Made by a program: the position numbers and the translations under genes | The notes under the pieces: model-generated | Seen by the model: the letters and a program-made list of their open reading frames with translations, nothing else | Told to the model about the DNA's origin: nothing | Databases searched by the model: none | DNA from: Alphaproteobacteria bacterium | GTDB taxonomy: Bacteria; Pseudomonadota; Alphaproteobacteria; UBA3830 | Length of the DNA: 16,053 nucleotides | NCBI GenBank assembly: GCA_025998735.1 | Contig: BNWJ01000021.1 | Span: 1 to 16,053, forward strand | Reading direction: 5' to 3' | In this document: positions 14,444 through 16,053 of the stretch, piece after piece | How positions within the stretch are numbered: position 1 is the first letter of the stretch | Layout of the letters: every line of letters starts with the position of its first letter

Positions 14444-15453
14444 TGTATGTCTCCTTGTAATTGCAAAAGTAAAATGGGTCCAGCGTCACGCTGGTTTGAA
14501 CACGTAACAGAAGTTGTAAATCCGCTGGAGCTCAGCGAGTGTTGCACATGCGTAATGATCCAGTTGATCGGGATTTTCTTTTTAAAACCAGAGATAATAA
14601 TCGCTGATTCCGCAAATAATTCTGGCATTCCTCGTGTGCTGAAATTGAACGTGAGATTTTCTTTTTCAATGCGCTTCAATTTAGCTTCGGCCGTTTTCTT
14701 TGCAGATTCTTCGTCGTTTGCAACATCTTTGATCTCATAGACAGGCTCTCCGTCTCCGACTTTCACTTCTTTATAGGCGGCGTTTTTCTTTTCGTACCAT
14801 TTTGTGACGACGGATCCGTAACTTTCGCATTCGCGGAATTCACATTTGTAGTTGGAAACATCTCTTATATATATTGTACGCGATGGCAAAACAAGTCCTG
14901 AAACCGACAAAGTTCGCATATCCGATGCAAACACCAAAAATCCGTTGGATGGTTTTGCAACCGCACCGTGCTGTCCGGCCAATCGTGTCAGCAAATTCAA
15001 ACTGCTTTCGCCAAATTGCTCGATATTATCAAGTTTGATATTTGCAAACTCCTGCGCAACTGCTGGTTTCAGCCCTTGAGATGTAGCGATTTTTTCTACT
15101 AATTCGCCGATAGTCCCAGAAAAAGACTCTGATATTTGAGATCGTAGAGAATTGTTGATGGCGTGTGCTCGAATATGCATGACTTGCCGTGGTCCTTCGA
15201 CTGAAACTTCTTTCAGAAAGTAGTCTCCAATTTTTATGATTCCAGTTTCTTTATAACCAAGAGAAACTTCGATTTTCGCTCCAGATTGAGGCAATGCGAT
15301 GGCATCGTCGAAGTCATCCAGGGCAATTTCGCATGAATCGCTTTTAAATCCAGCTTCGTCGTTGGTCGAGATAGAAATCAAGCGTTTTTTGATAATTTCT
15401 GTCGAGTCGGATCCATTGATTTTTACCTCAAAATCAGGTGTTTTTAATCCCAT
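14422..15453 (-). CDS. D: P2-type tail protein gpD (baseplate hub / late control D family)
   Basis: This 343-residue protein matches the phage late control D (gpD) family, the tail hub that joins the tube to the spike and resembles gp27/VgrG. Visible family features are the N-terminal beta domain (DFEVKINGSDST…RLISISTNDEAGFKSDSCEIALDD), the conserved SLGYKETGIIKIGDYFLKEVSVEGP, and the segment MHIRAHAINNSLRSQISESF that reads like the LRAHAADF-type motif. Then come GTIGELVEKIATSQGLKP and SSLNLLTRLAGQHGAVAKP, and near the end the INWIITHVQHSLSSSGFTTSV block. Length is typical. It overlaps gpX by 10 bp and the endolysin by 22 bp. Confidence 0.92.
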   Translation of the reverse strand: MGLKTPDFEVKINGSDSTEIIKKRLISISTNDEAGFKSDSCEIALDDFDDAIALPQSGAKIEVSLGYKETGIIKIGDYFLKEVSVEGPRQVMHIRAHAINNSLRSQISESFSGTIGELVEKIATSQGLKPAVAQEFANIKLDNIEQFGESSLNLLTRLAGQHGAVAKPSNGFLVFASDMRTLSVSGLVLPSRTIYIRDVSNYKCEFRECESYGSVVTKWYEKKNAAYKEVKVGDGEPVYEIKDVANDEESAKKTAEAKLKRIEKENLTFNFSTRGMPELFAESAIIISGFKKKIPINWIITHVQHSLSSSGFTTSVTCSNQRDAGPILLLQLQGDIQCNQSEA

Positions 15454-15647
15454 AATCGCACCTCTCGATTAATTTGTTGCTTTTCCAGTACCGGAAGCTT
15501 GATCTGTACACCTCTTGGTAGAACGTAATCGAATTTCACCAAATGCGGATTGGCCTGCAACACTTGATGCACAGCGTCTGATGTGCCGTAATATTTCCAG
15601 CAGATATGATCGAGAACGTCGTTGTCTTTTGTGACATAGACTACCAT
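15444..15647 (-). CDS. X: P2-type tail protein gpX (LysM-like)
   Basis: The 67-residue protein matches tail protein X, a short LysM-like domain that binds the tail end near the hub. It reads YVTKDNDVLDHICWKYYGTSDAVHQVLQANP and then YVLPRGVQIKLPVL, the usual pattern of start, helix pair and closing strand. Order gpU, gpX, gpD is that of P2-like and many Mu-like tails. It overlaps gpD by 10 bp and gpU by 7 bp. GGAGAG lies about nine bases before its ATG. Confidence 0.93.
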   Translation of the reverse strand: MVVYVTKDNDVLDHICWKYYGTSDAVHQVLQANPHLVKFDYVLPRGVQIKLPVLEKQQINREVRLWD

Positions 15648-16053
15648 TTAATTAATCTCTCCAATAAATTGCTGGCCACACTCAAAAATCCGGATAAAGT
15701 TTCAGTGCTTTCTTCGGATGTGCGTTCTAAACTCAAAGAAAATTCGATCTTTCGAGGTGTACCGTCAGGTTTGAAATGACTCTGGGTTTCGCTGATATTT
15801 GAGATGACAAACGCCCCCAAAACGTCGCCAGCATCTGTGATCAGAACATGCGGATGATTCGCAAGCGCAGACGTTCGCAGATTGTCTATGGTTTTGTAAT
15901 TTCCTGTGAAATCAGGATAAAACACGCCATCGATGTCGATTTTGTCACCACTGATACCCAGTCGTTGAAAATACGGCAGCTCTCCAATGCGATCGATTTT
16001 TGCGTTATTGTAGTCCGTCGATCGCTTGAACCCCTGATTTGCAGCGGTTCGAA
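15641..16053 (-). CDS. U: P2-type tail protein gpU (partial, N-terminus beyond the right edge)
   Basis: The frame is open to the end of the window and gives at least 136 residues. The part near the edge reads NQGFKRSTDYNNAKIDRIGELPYFQRLG, as gpU proteins do, followed by the strand KIDIDGVFYPDF, a helix with LRTSALANHPHVLITDAGDVLG and the strongly conserved TQSHFKPDGTPRKIEFSLSLERT. gpU sits at the upper end of the tail tube as the tail terminator. A shorter reading from an internal GTG near 15925 would lose conserved residues, so the real start lies outside. Only some 15–20 residues should be missing. Confidence 0.9.
   Translation of the reverse strand, partial: RTAANQGFKRSTDYNNAKIDRIGELPYFQRLGISGDKIDIDGVFYPDFTGNYKTIDNLRTSALANHPHVLITDAGDVLGAFVISNISETQSHFKPDGTPRKIEFSLSLERTSEESTETLSGFLSVASNLLERLIKW

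Larger units (their letters stand above)
13749..16053 (-). mobile_element. P2-like phage tail module (prophage, remnant or tailocin; runs off right edge)
   Basis: Five genes in one direction, gpU, gpX, gpD, GH108 endolysin and a small hydrophobic protein, overlap or lie within 14 bp of each other. All frames are intact and all conserved residues I could check are present, so the module looks maintained. The window shows no capsid, portal, integrase or attachment site, so a whole prophage cannot be told from a headless tail particle. It ends against the convergent HU gene. Confidence 0.8.

Noticed and set aside
1..16053. CRISPR array
   Set aside because: The only exact long repeats are the 135-bp pair and the IS ends; there is no series of short evenly spaced repeats. 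The Cys gene's 9-base period is coding.

Overview
The window looks like accessory-rich chromosome of an alphaproteobacterium that lives inside or on a protist host (Holosporales- or Rickettsiales-like). This is inference from the A+T-rich sequence, the map–radC pair, an alphaproteobacterial-type YbjN protein, worn insertion sequences, a P2-type tail cluster and a cyclodipeptide-synthase-like domain of the type found in amoeba-associated bacteria. No rRNA or species marker is present.

Left part (1–6000): the edge holds what may be the 5' end of a group II intron on the minus strand. Next to it is a membrane PAS histidine kinase whose phospho-accepting His is Asn. A 135-bp direct repeat (2687–2821 and 3773–3907) then brackets one gene for a secreted protein with a very good promoter. 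Housekeeping genes follow: a YbjN-domain protein, radC and map; the last two overlap as an operon on the minus strand.

Middle (6000–9060): a complete ISAs1 element (6313–7494, perfect 17-bp ends) carries a transposase gene broken by a -1 frameshift at a run of eight A. It cuts into an IS110-family remnant whose hairpin-rich leader may be an old bridge RNA. A CDF metal-efflux gene follows, then tRNA-Met(CAT) and tRNA-Ser(CGA).

Right-middle (9060–13750): a strong promoter drives a small protein with cysteine at nearly every third residue over 100 residues; a Cro/C1-type regulator gene converges on it. Next come a SemiSWEET (PQ-loop) transporter and, 6 bp later, an 806-residue protein that I read as cyclodipeptide synthase (XYP-like), PAS, HisKA, HATPase and two receivers in one chain. 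If correct, the pair joins synthesis of a small signal, a possible route across the membrane and phospho-signalling in two genes. This is the most striking finding in the window. An HU gene ends the block.

Right edge (13749–16053): a minus-strand P2-like tail operon, gpU (cut by the window edge), gpX, gpD, GH108 endolysin and a 52-residue hydrophobic protein, with overlapping or closely spaced genes. It could be a prophage, a phage remnant or a tailocin.
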